A stretch of 64,000 bases of DNA from Acidobacteriota bacterium (GTDB lineage: Bacteria > Acidobacteriota > Blastocatellia > Chloracidobacteriales > Chloracidobacteriaceae): NCBI GenBank assembly GCA_016208495.1, contig JACQXX010000095.1:1-64000 (forward strand). Reading direction: 5' to 3'. Below, in pieces: positions 36,107 to 44,593 of this stretch. A program made the position numbers and the translations under genes. The stretch's first letter is position 1. Each line of letters opens with the position of its first letter. Under the pieces are notes generated by a model. It saw only the letters and a list, made by a program, of their open reading frames with translations. It had not been told where the DNA came from and searched no databases.

Positions 36107-37111
36107 ATGAATATCCGCCTGCCCCGGCCAAAGCACTGGCTTTGGGTTACCACTGTTGTCGTTCTGCTGGCCAGCCCATGTTCCCTTCTCGCACAGGAAA
36201 AAGTCCCAGCCCAAAGCTGGAATGACCCACAACTCAAGCCGTCTGACCCACTGACGCCGATGAACAACGCCTTTCGGGTCGCCTATGCGAATCTCCGAAG
36301 TCGCATCCTGGCCGAAACCAGCCCGGTTATTGTCCATGCCGGAGACAAATTGATCCTGTTCAGAAACGGGGTTCAAACCGATGTAGCCACCTTTACGCCG
36401 CGCTATCACGAACTCAAATCCGTGGCACACGTCCCACTGGCACTCTATGTCATGCTCGTTCACGATGCCGGTTCAAAGGTGACTCCGGACCAACTCAGCC
36501 AGTTGCGCGACTACCGGGCACTGGTTGTGGCAGGACGTGAGTCAATCGCCGGGCGCAACTTCGCTTCTGAACAACAAACCCGGCAGTACCGATTGCTGGA
36601 TCAGGCACTGGCGTTGATTGATGCGACACTGAAAGATGGAATGGTCAGCCGTGATGCCCTGCGCAAATACACCAAAAGTCAGGCTCAGGATGTGCTCGCC
36701 AACGCCTATGACGCGGCTACCGACCAGCTTGAAACCATGGACACTCAGGTCAAAGCCTGGCTGGCTCAAATGACACCCGAAGAACGCAAACGCCTGAAAA
36801 TTGCGGTTGGCTCGGCCCACATGCCCCGGCTTGGGAATCTGGCCATGCAGTATTTTTCGGCAAACTTTAACGAACCCTATGAAGGCAAATTTGAAATCGA
36901 AGAAGAAGACAACAGCGATTTCCGAGTGATTTATGCCGAATCCCTCTTCGACGAAAAAGAAATTCTCAAGGTGCTCGGAACCCACATCCTCGATGAAGGC
37001 GTCGGGGTGTTTTTCTTCAACGATACCCAGCGCATGCACCGCGACTTGATGGCTGACGCCGGAGAAAAAATCATTCGCAAGAAATTTGGCCGGAAACCAG
37101 GGAAGAAGTGA
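36107..37111 (+). CDS. Exported hypothetical protein
   Basis: The protein has 334 residues from the ATG at 36107, with CAGGAG upstream. A signal peptide occupies residues 1-28 (hydrophobic WLWVTTVVVLLASPCSLLAQ). The mature part is helical and charged, with no recognised domain; it includes HMPRLGNLAMQYFSANFNEPYEGK and FFFNDTQRMHRDLM. It ends in a Lys-rich tail and is followed directly by a long CTTCAGCCC repeat block. Confidence 0.75.
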   Translation: MNIRLPRPKHWLWVTTVVVLLASPCSLLAQEKVPAQSWNDPQLKPSDPLTPMNNAFRVAYANLRSRILAETSPVIVHAGDKLILFRNGVQTDVATFTPRYHELKSVAHVPLALYVMLVHDAGSKVTPDQLSQLRDYRALVVAGRESIAGRNFASEQQTRQYRLLDQALALIDATLKDGMVSRDALRKYTKSQAQDVLANAYDAATDQLETMDTQVKAWLAQMTPEERKRLKIAVGSAHMPRLGNLAMQYFSANFNEPYEGKFEIEEEDNSDFRVIYAESLFDEKEILKVLGTHILDEGVGVFFFNDTQRMHRDLMADAGEKIIRKKFGRKPGKK

Positions 37112-37117
37112 AAAGAC

Positions 37118-37390
37118 CAGGGCTGAAAAAACCAGGGCTTGGGGCTTGGGGCTGAAGACTCGCAAGCTCGGGGCGGAAGAAAACGGGTTCCAAACCCTGA
37201 GCCCAACTTCTTCAGCCCAACTTCTTCAGCCCAACTTCTTCAGCCCAACTTCTTCAGCCCGACGTCTTCAGCCCCGAGCCTGCGAGTCTTCAGCCCAACT
37301 TCTTCAGCCCGACGTCTTCAGCCCCCGAGCCTGCGAGTCTTCAGCCCCGAGCTTGCGAGTCTTCAGCCCATTTTCTTCAGCCCAGGTTTT
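37118..37390. repeat. CTTCAGCCC repeat block with 14-nt units
   Basis: The left side has GGGCTGAA and GGGGCTGAAGACTCGCAAGC units. The right side has AACTTCTTCAGCCC repeated every 14 nt (four copies from about 37201), then GACGTCTTCAGCCCC and CGAGCCTGCGAGTCTTCAGC units. The two sides are complementary. The block fills the gap up to the SnoaL-like ATG at 37391. Confidence 0.9.
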
Positions 37391-37783
37391 ATGGAACATC
37401 CACACGTTGAACTCATTCGCCGCTTTTATACCGCCCGTGCTGAAAATGACCGCGATACCATTCGCGAAATACTGGCCACTGATGTTGCCTGGCACGATCC
37501 GTATCCGCCGCCGCACGGAGGCGACCTGATTGGAATCGAAGCCGTTTTCCGCGAAATCATTGATAAGGCCGGAGAACTCACCGGTGGCACCATCCGGCTC
37601 TGGTTGCACGACGTGCTGGCCAATGACCAGCACGCAGTGGCACTCGTCAACTGGTCAGCGACCTATCGTGGAAAAACAATGGAAGGCCGCGAAGTCGCTG
37701 TCTATCACGTTCACAATGGCCAAATCACCGAAGCGTGGTTCTACCCGGAAGATAAAGCGGCATCGGACGCCTTTTTTCAATAG
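37391..37783 (+). CDS. SnoaL-like domain protein
   Basis: The protein has 130 residues from the ATG at 37391; the frame upstream is open only across repeat sequence. The SnoaL/NTF2 fold is visible: HVELIRRFYTARAENDRDTI at the start, the ILATDVAWHDPYPPPHGGDLIGIEAVF block, and the closing strands VALVNWSATYRGKTMEGREVAVYHVHNGQITEAW. The acid/His pair (W-H-D) resembles the ketosteroid-isomerase-like pocket. Substrate unknown. The start sits immediately after the repeat block, so its promoter and leader lie in or beyond the repeat. Confidence 0.88.
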   Translation: MEHPHVELIRRFYTARAENDRDTIREILATDVAWHDPYPPPHGGDLIGIEAVFREIIDKAGELTGGTIRLWLHDVLANDQHAVALVNWSATYRGKTMEGREVAVYHVHNGQITEAWFYPEDKAASDAFFQ

Positions 37784-37823
37784 CAAGCTCTCTTACATCA
37801 CTCACTCTTTTGGAGGACCGGTC

Positions 37824-38477
37824 ATGTCAAAACCAAAAATTGAGCTGCAACAGATTTATATTCGGGACCGCCAGGAATGGCGCGACTGGCTGACCCAAAA
37901 TGGCAGCACCTCGCCGGGAATCTGGCTGGTGTACTACAAAGTCACCACCGGCAAGCCGAGCGTCAAATACACTGATGCCGTCAAAGAGGCGTTATGCTTC
38001 GGTTGGATTGATAGCAAGGCAAAGTCCATTGATGCCGAGCGCTATATGCAGATGTTCACACCGCGTAAATCCAAAAGCGTCTGGTCCAAACTCAACAAAA
38101 GCTATATCGAAGAATTGATTGAACTTGGCTTGATGGCTGAGGCCGGATTGCAAAAAATCCAGATGGCAAAAGCAGATGGTTCCTGGACAACGCTGGATGC
38201 AATTGAGGAACTGGTCGTCCCGATTGACCTCCAAACCGCACTGGAGACCAGTGACGCCGCCAGCAGCTATTTTGAACAGGCCAGCAATTCCACGAAAAAA
38301 AGTCTGCTCTTCTGGGTTGAAAGCGCCAAACGCCAGGAAACCCGCGCCAAACGCATTGCCCAACTGGTTGAATCAGCCGCTGAAAATAAAAACCCGGTTG
38401 ATCGAAATGCCCCACTGGTTTCAACCGCGAGGCTGGTGACGCAAAAAGGCACGTCCAATGGAACAACTCAAAGCTGA
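37824..38477 (+). CDS. YdeI/OmpD-associated family protein
   Basis: The protein has 217 residues from the ATG at 37824. It shows the family pattern: WRDWLTQNGSTSPGIWLVYYK, YTDAVKEALCFGWIDSKAK, MFTPRKSKSVWSKLNKSYIEELI, then the C-terminal helical OmdA part (FEQASNSTKKSLLFWVESAKRQETRAKRIAQLVE). Annotated relatives are called bacteriocin-protection proteins, but the mechanism is not settled. It starts 40 bp after the SnoaL-like gene and is probably co-transcribed with it. Confidence 0.9.
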   Translation: MSKPKIELQQIYIRDRQEWRDWLTQNGSTSPGIWLVYYKVTTGKPSVKYTDAVKEALCFGWIDSKAKSIDAERYMQMFTPRKSKSVWSKLNKSYIEELIELGLMAEAGLQKIQMAKADGSWTTLDAIEELVVPIDLQTALETSDAASSYFEQASNSTKKSLLFWVESAKRQETRAKRIAQLVESAAENKNPVDRNAPLVSTARLVTQKGTSNGTTQS

Positions 38478-38546
38478 TGCAAAAAAAATCCATCCCCAGG
38501 CCGTCAAGAAAGCCATTACGCGCTGTATCTCGACTACAAGCATAGT

Positions 38547-39413
38547 ATGAAAAGAACTATTGCCATTCTTTTTCATGAAACTGACCACACACGAGATCTG
38601 AGCAGCTATATGATCACGGGAATGGCCGACATATGGCGCGAAGATGGTCATGACGTGATTTTTCTGTTTGGCGTCACCAGGTATGTTCCCGCCGATTTGA
38701 TCCTGGTCCATGTTGATTTATCGGTTGTCCCCGACAAATACCTTGATTTTGCGCACCGCTACCCGATTGTGGTCAACGGCAAGGTCAAAGACATTCGCAA
38801 ATCAACCATCAGCCAGAACCTGGTCAAACCCGGTGATGCGTACGACGGCAAAGTGATTGTCAAAACTGATCTGAATTATGCCGGTGTTCCTGAACGAATC
38901 CGCAACTCCACCTGGCTTTCGGAAAACTACCCGCGTCTGGCCAGACTGACATCATTTGTGCGACCTGCCAGACCAAACCAGCTTGCCGGTGTGGAATCAC
39001 CCAGTGACTACCGCATTTACGACACGGTGCGTGACGTGCCGCCAGAGATTTTTCAGAACAAACAGTTTGTAGTTGAGAAATTTCTTCCCGAGTTTGAAAA
39101 TGGCCAGTATTACATCCGGCTGTTTCAATTTCTGGGTGATCGGATGACCTGCCTCCGCCTCTGCGCCGAAACGCCGATTGTCAATGCCAACAGTCGCAGT
39201 GAGCGCGAGATTGTCGAACCACATCCTGACATGATTGCCCTGCGGCATCGCCTCAAGTTTGACTATGGCAAATTTGACTATGTGATTCACAACGGTCAGC
39301 CGGTGCTCCTCGACGCCAACAAAACCGTTGGCGGCGCCAAGAAGGCAACCGGTTCGATCCAGCAATCGAACCGAAAGTATCGAGCTGCCGGGATTTATGC
39401 TTATTTTCGGTAG
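38547..39413 (+). CDS. ATP-grasp-like protein
   Basis: The 288-residue protein opens with AILFHETDHTRDLSSYMITGM and has a dinucleotide-like fold in its first 100 residues. The later part reads as an ATP-grasp domain (VVEKFLPEFENGQYYIRLFQFLGDRM, then FDYGKFDYVIHNGQPVLLDANKTVG). The D-x-N-K-T-V-G end is like the metal-binding strand of the RimK/ATP-grasp fold. It could catalyse an ATP-dependent ligation; the substrate is unknown. A heptamer array begins about 8 bp after its stop. Confidence 0.82.
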   Translation: MKRTIAILFHETDHTRDLSSYMITGMADIWREDGHDVIFLFGVTRYVPADLILVHVDLSVVPDKYLDFAHRYPIVVNGKVKDIRKSTISQNLVKPGDAYDGKVIVKTDLNYAGVPERIRNSTWLSENYPRLARLTSFVRPARPNQLAGVESPSDYRIYDTVRDVPPEIFQNKQFVVEKFLPEFENGQYYIRLFQFLGDRMTCLRLCAETPIVNANSRSEREIVEPHPDMIALRHRLKFDYGKFDYVIHNGQPVLLDANKTVGGAKKATGSIQQSNRKYRAAGIYAYFR

Positions 39414-39419
39414 CGAGAG

Positions 39420-39564
39420 CCGGGTTCAGGGTTCAGGGTTCAGGGTTCAGGGTTCAGGGTTCAGGGTTCAGGGTTCAGGGTTCAGGGTTCAGGGTTCAGG
39501 GTTCAGGGTTCAGGGTTCAGGGTTCAGGGTTCAGGGTTCAGGGTTCAGGGTTCAGGGTGCAGGG
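39420..39564. repeat. GGGTTCA heptamer array (21 G-tracts)
   Basis: GGG recurs every 7 nt from 39422 to 39562, 21 in all; the last unit is GGGTGCA. This is the longest array of the family in the window. It is uninterrupted by stop codons on the G-rich strand; its complement has TGA in every third unit. It sits right after the ATP-grasp stop. Confidence 0.95.
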
Positions 39565-39838
39565 CCCAACCCAACAAGAACGTCATTCAATACCAACGGA
39601 AAGGGCACGGGCTTTCTTATCCTGGCGCTTAGAGGGTATGCAATTTCATTAAAATCAGTGGTTTAGATCAGGTTTTCTTTATTTCCCGGAGATGATGGAT
39701 GACACTTTTTCCGCGCCTGGCCGGGACTCAATAGTGAAGCTTTAACTTTTTAAGCGCGGAACAAGTTCGAGCTACACCCATAAACTATTCATAGTAAGAG
39801 AATTATTGGAATTTTGGCAAATTATATACCCTCTTATG
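39565..39838. mobile_element. Partial CATAAG-type MITE interrupted by a 202-bp insertion
   Basis: Bases 39565-39631 are the right part of the 48692-48848 element, ending CTTATCCTGGCGCTTA. At 39632 a different element begins, GAGGGTATGCAATTTCATTA, and it ends at 39833 with the near-complement AAATTATATACCCTC. TTA flanks it on both sides (39629-39631 and 39834-39836). Removing the insertion restores CGCTTATG, the terminus of the older element. TTA target duplication and GAGGGTAT ends are compatible with an IS5-type element (TNA target). The insert has no transposase. Confidence 0.75.
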
Positions 39839-40049
39839 GGGTTCAGGGTTCAGGGTTCAGGGTTTTCGAACCTCTGGCTGGCCCAGTTTCCGTGGGCTTC
39901 GCACCACGGCTATTACACAACAACCCTTTGGGCCTGAAATCCTTTTCCCGGTATATTCGAAATCCCGGAACGGAACCCGGCTTGATTTTTCAAACCCTGA
40001 ATCCCGAACCCTGAACCCTGAACCCTGTTTTTCAAGCCCTGAACCCTCA
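39838..40049. repeat. Inverted heptamer arrays around a partial MITE
   Basis: GGGTTCA units (G-tracts at 39838, 39846, 39853 and 39860, ending in GGGTTTTCGAA) lead into a CCGTGGGCTTCGCACCACGG hairpin with part of the CATAAG-type element (39885-39955). At 39995-40047 come complementary CCCTGAA units. The array ends about 10 bp before the next ATG. Confidence 0.8.
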
Positions 40050-40057
40050 TTGGTATT

Positions 40058-40804
40058 ATGAATCTCGACTATATCCCTCTTCTTCAGGTTCAACGCGATT
40101 TGTACCGCCTGCCGCGTGGGTGGGAGCGATTCCAGGAATATCTGGCTACAATGGTTGACCCGGAAACACGAGATATCAAATTACCGCTTTCTGGAATGAA
40201 CCCAATGGGGAAAGATCATATCCCGGTGCTCCTTGACCAGTATCTGGCCCTCGAAGCCGATCAGATTGCCGCCCAAACCACAACTGAAGCGATGTCACAT
40301 CTGGCTGAGGTGCCTGGTGATTTTAAAGTCGCGCTTGTGATTTCAGATGATGCTCACGGAGGCTGGACGAACCGGTATTCAACCGAGTTTTCCCATCGGT
40401 TTGAACCCCAGGCGTATCTCAAACGCGGCTGGCTGGTTGGGATTTTGTGGACGAGTGAATCACCGTCAGTTGCAAATCTTCGCGAAGCCGTGCTGACCAC
40501 AATTTATCGGTCTGCCTACATTCAACAGCATGGATTTGCCCACACGCTGGGCGAAATGCTAAAGCAAGAAGGATATGCAATGACCAGAGCTGGATGCACC
40601 GGGCCGGTACTTGATTCGGAAGAACTTGCCTACACGAAAATGGTCATCGAACCCCATCTTTCCACGACCAGTTATCCGCTTCTGATTGCCTGCCTTTTCG
40701 GAGACGAAGGCGCCAACTCCCTTGGGTATCAACCACCTGGCCTGAGTCATCGAGCGGGGCTTGCGCTCGCGCTGAAAATGACAGAAACCGAAACCACAGG
40801 GTGA
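40058..40804 (+). CDS. Hypothetical protein
   Basis: The 248-residue protein is soluble with no recognised family. It starts MNLDYIPLLQVQRDLYRLPR and includes VALVISDDAHGGWTNRYSTEFSHRFE, a segment with an acid/His cluster that could bind metal, and YLKRGWLVGILWTSESPSVANLREAVL. It is followed 3 bp later by the BamE-like gene, so the two are probably co-transcribed. Confidence 0.65.
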   Translation: MNLDYIPLLQVQRDLYRLPRGWERFQEYLATMVDPETRDIKLPLSGMNPMGKDHIPVLLDQYLALEADQIAAQTTTEAMSHLAEVPGDFKVALVISDDAHGGWTNRYSTEFSHRFEPQAYLKRGWLVGILWTSESPSVANLREAVLTTIYRSAYIQQHGFAHTLGEMLKQEGYAMTRAGCTGPVLDSEELAYTKMVIEPHLSTTSYPLLIACLFGDEGANSLGYQPPGLSHRAGLALALKMTETETTG

Positions 40805-40807
40805 AAG

Positions 40808-41170
40808 ATGAAAAATCATTTGGAAATAGGTGGCAAAGGATGGAGTTTTTGGATTGGAGGAACGATCCTGAGTCTCATTTTTTTGAGTGCCGGACACATT
40901 TATTGGAAACAATGGCAGTACAACCGTGGCTTTGCTCAAATCCATCCCGGCATGTCACGCCAACAAGTTCTTGAAAAGCTCGACACACCAACACAAATCA
41001 CAGATTGCACAACAACTTATAGTGGATTTAAGCGTGGTCAATCTGACCCGGCACCTGTTGGGTGTACCCAGGAATACTGGTACGATTCACCCATTTTCCC
41101 CGAAGGGTGGTCATACACGTTTGACGCTCAGGGAAAATTGATTGATTCATATCATTGGGTTTCCCCCTGA
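40808..41170 (+). CDS. SmpA/OmlA-like (BamE-type) domain protein
   Basis: The 120-residue protein has a transmembrane or signal segment at residues 14-33 and then FAQIHPGMSRQQVLEKLDTPTQI, the BamE/SmpA-OmlA-like pattern (G-M-x-x-x-x-V-x-x-x-L-x-x-P). The C-terminal half has paired Cys residues around YSGFKRGQSDPAP. It is too short for a full BamE and carries no lipobox, so the role is unclear. It is linked to the hypothetical gene before it. Confidence 0.7.
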   Translation: MKNHLEIGGKGWSFWIGGTILSLIFLSAGHIYWKQWQYNRGFAQIHPGMSRQQVLEKLDTPTQITDCTTTYSGFKRGQSDPAPVGCTQEYWYDSPIFPEGWSYTFDAQGKLIDSYHWVSP

Positions 41171-41203
41171 GTCCTGACCTGTAACCTGATGACAAAAGAC
41201 TAA

Positions 41204-41269
41204 TCGAAAACCCCGAACCCCGAACCCCGAACCCCGAACCCCGAACCCCGAACCCTGAACCCCAAACCC
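41204..41269. repeat. CCCCGAA heptamer array with TCGAAAA junction
   Basis: The TCGAAAACCCC junction at 41204-41214 is followed by CCC tracts every 7 nt from 41211 to 41267 (nine). The array stops 1 bp before the HEAT-repeat start at 41271. Confidence 0.9.
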
Positions 41270-41270
41270 A

Positions 41271-42110
41271 ATGACCAACTCCCAACCAACTGACACGCGA
41301 ACCACCGAAGAACTCATCCAGCTTGCGCTTGCTGCCACGGATGAGGAAAACCGCTCTGAAATAATCCGGACGCTCCATCGCCGTGGAGGGCAATCAGAAT
41401 TTGACGCTGCCGTTCAGCTTTGCCAGAGTGATGACGCTCTGCACCGCGAGCTCGGCGCTGATATTCTGGGTCAACTGAAATCCGATCAACAGGACTTCCA
41501 GACAGAAGCCGTTGACGTGTTGCTGACGCTACTCAATGACTCAAATGAAGATGTTTTATATTCCACAATTATCGCCCTTGGTCACCGCCAGGACGAACGT
41601 TCAGTTTCGGCGCTGTGTGCATTGGCTGACCATCCCAGTCCAGAGATTCGGTCGGCGGTTGCGATTGCACTGGGCGGTCTGGTAGATGAACTGGCGTTGG
41701 AAACATTGATCCGACTCACTGCGGACACAGATCTTGATACCCGAAACTGGGCAACATTTGGCCTTGGTTCGCTGACACCATATGACACGCCGGAGCTTCG
41801 CGAAGCCTTTCTTCTGCGGGCAACCGACGAAAACCACGAAGTTCGCGGTGAGGCGCTGGTTGGGCTGGCGCGCAGAGGCGATCACCGGGCGCTGGCCCTC
41901 ATTCAACGGGAACTGGATCAAGAAGACATCGGGATTCTGGTTCTTGAAGCCTGTGAATATCTGGGTGACCCGGCATTGCTTCCGCGACTTCAAGAACTTG
42001 AAGCAAAATGGACGGCAAGCTGGGGAAATACACCAAATCAACTGTTTGAAAGTCAGCTTCGTGAGGCCATTGCGGCTTGTTCCGGAAGCGACGACGAGGA
42101 GGGTGGGTGA
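41271..42110 (+). CDS. HEAT-repeat protein
   Basis: The 279-residue protein is built from about six HEAT repeats: LGADILGQLKSD, VLLTLLNDSNEDVLYSTIIALGH, ALCALADHPSPEIRSAVAIALGG, LIRLTADTDLDTRNWATFGLG, FLLRATDENHEVRGEALVGLARRGD and ALIQRELDQEDIGILVLEACEYL. The spaced Arg/Ala/Leu pattern is typical of protein-interaction scaffolds. Its start abuts a heptamer array. The stop overlaps the next start (GTGA), implying translational coupling with a DUF2199 gene. Confidence 0.92.
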   Translation: MTNSQPTDTRTTEELIQLALAATDEENRSEIIRTLHRRGGQSEFDAAVQLCQSDDALHRELGADILGQLKSDQQDFQTEAVDVLLTLLNDSNEDVLYSTIIALGHRQDERSVSALCALADHPSPEIRSAVAIALGGLVDELALETLIRLTADTDLDTRNWATFGLGSLTPYDTPELREAFLLRATDENHEVRGEALVGLARRGDHRALALIQRELDQEDIGILVLEACEYLGDPALLPRLQELEAKWTASWGNTPNQLFESQLREAIAACSGSDDEEGG

Positions 42111-42598
42111 CCTATCAGTGTGCTTACTGTGGTGAAATTCACGATGATCTCCCTGATATTGGGAGTGACCGCCCTGACCTTTGCTGGTCAATTCCTGAAA
42201 CTGAATGGAATCAACGGGTTGACCTTACTGCTGAAACCTGTGTAATTGATAAAATACACTTCTTGATTCGAGGAGTGATTGAACTTCCAATCCACGACAC
42301 GCCTGAAACTTTTGGGTTTGGAGTCTGGATTTCCCTCACAAAAGAAGACTTCGACACCTATCTGGAAAATCCCGACACTGATGAGATTGGTCCGTTTTCA
42401 GGTCGGTTGGGAACAAACATCCGTTTTTATGCTGAGGATACAACCTCGATCCAAACTCTGGTTCATTTCCTGGGTCACAATGCTCGTCCAATCATTCTGC
42501 TGGATCCAATGACAAATCATCCGCTGGGGATTGACCAGCGCAATGGCATCTCATTATCGAAAGCCTGGGAAATTGTTCATTTTTATGGGCTTGGGTGA
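42107..42598 (+). CDS. DUF2199 domain protein
   Basis: The protein has 163 residues starting with the GTG at 42107, overlapping the HEAT stop by 4 bp, with GAGGAGGG upstream. It begins YQCAYCGEIHDDLPDIGSDRP and continues as the DUF2199 fold, with VWISLTKEDFDTYLENPDTDEIGPFSGRL in the middle. The first CxxC and the acidic stretch are typical. Function unknown. Confidence 0.85.
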   Translation: MTYQCAYCGEIHDDLPDIGSDRPDLCWSIPETEWNQRVDLTAETCVIDKIHFLIRGVIELPIHDTPETFGFGVWISLTKEDFDTYLENPDTDEIGPFSGRLGTNIRFYAEDTTSIQTLVHFLGHNARPIILLDPMTNHPLGIDQRNGISLSKAWEIVHFYGLG

Positions 42599-42633
42599 AG
42601 AGCAATTCTCATTGTCCAAATTCAACAAGGCTT

Positions 42634-43110
42634 ATGAATTTAAGAAAGCGATTTACTCAGGTGTATGTTGCGGCGTTGCTCCACATGTCGGCGTGGCTGG
42701 CCAGACGCGAATGGCTCAACCGGATAACCCACTCGTTTATGCGGTTTCTAGCCGGAGTGGTCATCCGACAAAAGCAAATCAAGCCCCAAACGACGCTTTC
42801 TGAGTTGGGTCAGGCGTGGCAACAGGCGTTTCCGTCGGTCAAACACCATCCGATTACCAAAATTGACGACACGACCGTCTACGGAGAAATTCACACCAAC
42901 TGCCCGCTCCGAGGAACAGGCGATGTCCACGCCTGTCATCGCATGATGGAATTTGATCGCACGATTGCCCGTCAGGCTGGTGGAGAATTTGTCGTACTCC
43001 GGTCACAATCCGAACCCGGCGTCACGGTGTGTCAGGTCGCCATGCGATTGCGTGGCAGTGACACCAGTGATTTGCAGCCGGCTCACCAGCCATCACACGC
43101 TCGCTCCTGA
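42634..43110 (+). CDS. Hypothetical protein with Cys/His-rich pocket
   Basis: The product has 158 residues from the ATG at 42634; a GTG at 42595 overlapping the DUF2199 stop is the alternative. A cluster TNCPLRGTGDVHACHRMMEFD (about residues 94-114) followed by RQAGGEFVVLRSQSEPGVTVCQVAMRL suggests a metal- or ligand-binding pocket. It resembles 4-vinyl-reductase or L-2-amino-thiazoline hydrolase-like domains only in outline, and I would not name it. It is probably in one unit with the following gene. Confidence 0.6.
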   Translation: MNLRKRFTQVYVAALLHMSAWLARREWLNRITHSFMRFLAGVVIRQKQIKPQTTLSELGQAWQQAFPSVKHHPITKIDDTTVYGEIHTNCPLRGTGDVHACHRMMEFDRTIARQAGGEFVVLRSQSEPGVTVCQVAMRLRGSDTSDLQPAHQPSHARS

Positions 43111-43116
43111 AAAACC

Positions 43117-43572
43117 ATGATTACTGTTGGATCAGTCTCACGCGAACAAGCCGCCAGTGTATTTGAGTTTCTCGCTCCGGAATTCCGGAAACGACGGGCG
43201 GCAGTCCGCGCATTTACCCACACGGCGCCGGAATTTGTCTTTTGGATTTCACCCGAAGGAACGCTCCTTGATGCCCGAAATAGCCATAAAGCCAACCCTC
43301 CCAAAGGGTTTGAATGGATTTTGAAGGATGAACCGGACTACGGCGGCTTTTTGCGCGGTCGGGTCGCTCGCAGGTTTGAACATCAATTGATCGTTGTGTA
43401 TTGCCGCCCGGAACTACTGGCCAACCAGCCAGAGCCAGTTCAACAATTGCTCAGCGGGCTTGATCAAATGCCGATTCCAATTGATGAACAGGCACTGGTT
43501 GTCAGTGACAATGGCGATTTATATGGCACGGTGGCGGATTTGCGGTATCGAATTGAAATCTCTGACGACTGA
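43117..43572 (+). CDS. Hypothetical protein
   Basis: The 151-residue soluble protein starts 6 bp after the previous stop, so co-transcription is likely. Segments include HTAPEFVFWISPEGTLLDARNSHKANPPKGFEWILKDEPDYGGFLRGRVARRFEHQLIVVYC. No family recognised. Between its stop and 43729 I see no gene. Confidence 0.6.
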   Translation: MITVGSVSREQAASVFEFLAPEFRKRRAAVRAFTHTAPEFVFWISPEGTLLDARNSHKANPPKGFEWILKDEPDYGGFLRGRVARRFEHQLIVVYCRPELLANQPEPVQQLLSGLDQMPIPIDEQALVVSDNGDLYGTVADLRYRIEISDD

Positions 43573-43729
43573 TGGTTTTCCACGGACTTCACTCGCTGAC
43601 GCTTGTTCCGCCCGAGGCTTTAAGCGATGTCACCCGCTTCGCGGATTCAAAACCAGTCTGTCTTTTGAGTTTTGAGATAAATTCTAAATTTGCTAACAAC
43701 TTAAATTTCCCTGAGCCTTGAACATCTCA

Positions 43730-44512
43730 ATGACTCCCCAACCCGGTTTTCTCTACATTGGCCAGACCCGGCTTGAATATCGCTGGTTTGGGCTGCCACC
43801 AAATGAACGTCCAACTCTGGTTTTTCTTCACGAAGGGCTGGGCTGTGTGTCATTATGGAGAGACTTTCCCGAACAACTTTTTTTGCAAACAGGATGCGGC
43901 GCGCTGGTGTATTCGCGGGCGGGCTACGGAAAATCTGATCCGGCTGTGTTGCCTCGACCAGTTCGGTTTATGTACGACGAAGCCGAAATTCTGGGTCTGA
44001 TTCTGGAGCAAACCGGAATTGAAAAACCGATTCTGGTGGGTCACAGCGATGGCGCTTCGATTGCCCTGATTTATGCCGGTGGGCCCAAAGGTTCGTCAGT
44101 ATGCGGGTTGATCCTGGAAGCTCCGCATGTGTTCACCGAGCCGCCAGGGCTGGCCAGCATTGCGCAGATTCGCGAAGTGTATCGCACAACTGATCTGCGC
44201 CAGCGTCTGGCACGTCACCACGGTGACAACACCGACATTGCCTTTTGGGGCTGGAATGACATCTGGCTCCATCCAGAGTTTCAAGCCTGGAATATCGAAT
44301 CAGTGTTGCCGGCAATTACCGCTCCGATGCTGATCATTCAAGGCGAAGCTGATGAATATGGCACATGGCGTCAGGTTGCGGCCATTCAAGACCAGAGCGG
44401 AGTAGCCGTTGAAACCCTGGCAATTCCGGGGTGCGGACACTCACCCCATCGCGAATTTCCAGACATTGTGTTGAATGCCATGGCTGGATTTATCAACTGC
44501 TTCGCGACTTGA
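43730..44512 (+). CDS. Alpha/beta hydrolase
   Basis: The protein has 260 residues from the ATG at 43730. HEGLGCVSLWRDFP gives the oxyanion region. The nucleophile elbow is GHSDGASIAL with S106, and the catalytic histidine lies in GCGHSPHREFP near residue 243. RAGYGKSDP at about 63-71 is typical of this group. Relatives include BioH-like and C-C hydrolases; the HSDGAS elbow is common in small environmental hydrolases of unknown substrate. Confidence 0.88.
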   Translation: MTPQPGFLYIGQTRLEYRWFGLPPNERPTLVFLHEGLGCVSLWRDFPEQLFLQTGCGALVYSRAGYGKSDPAVLPRPVRFMYDEAEILGLILEQTGIEKPILVGHSDGASIALIYAGGPKGSSVCGLILEAPHVFTEPPGLASIAQIREVYRTTDLRQRLARHHGDNTDIAFWGWNDIWLHPEFQAWNIESVLPAITAPMLIIQGEADEYGTWRQVAAIQDQSGVAVETLAIPGCGHSPHREFPDIVLNAMAGFINCFAT

Positions 44513-44593
44513 AAGCTCACAGGAGTCAAATTCGTGAATCAAACTGCGAAGTGGTGAAAGAGACTTTTGAGTTGTTCTGAGTAGGTGAAACCG

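Noticed and set aside
37118-37390. CRISPR array
   Set aside because: Units are 14-22 nt, contiguous with no unique spacers of regular length, and no cas gene is near.
38457-38546. A 29-residue frame overlapping the YdeI-like gene end
   Set aside because: It has no ribosome site and no family; too short to support.
39420-39564. Telomere-like repeat
   Set aside because: GGGTTCA resembles telomeric GGGTTA, but arrays are internal, short, on both strands and located at gene ends throughout the window, so they are not chromosome ends.
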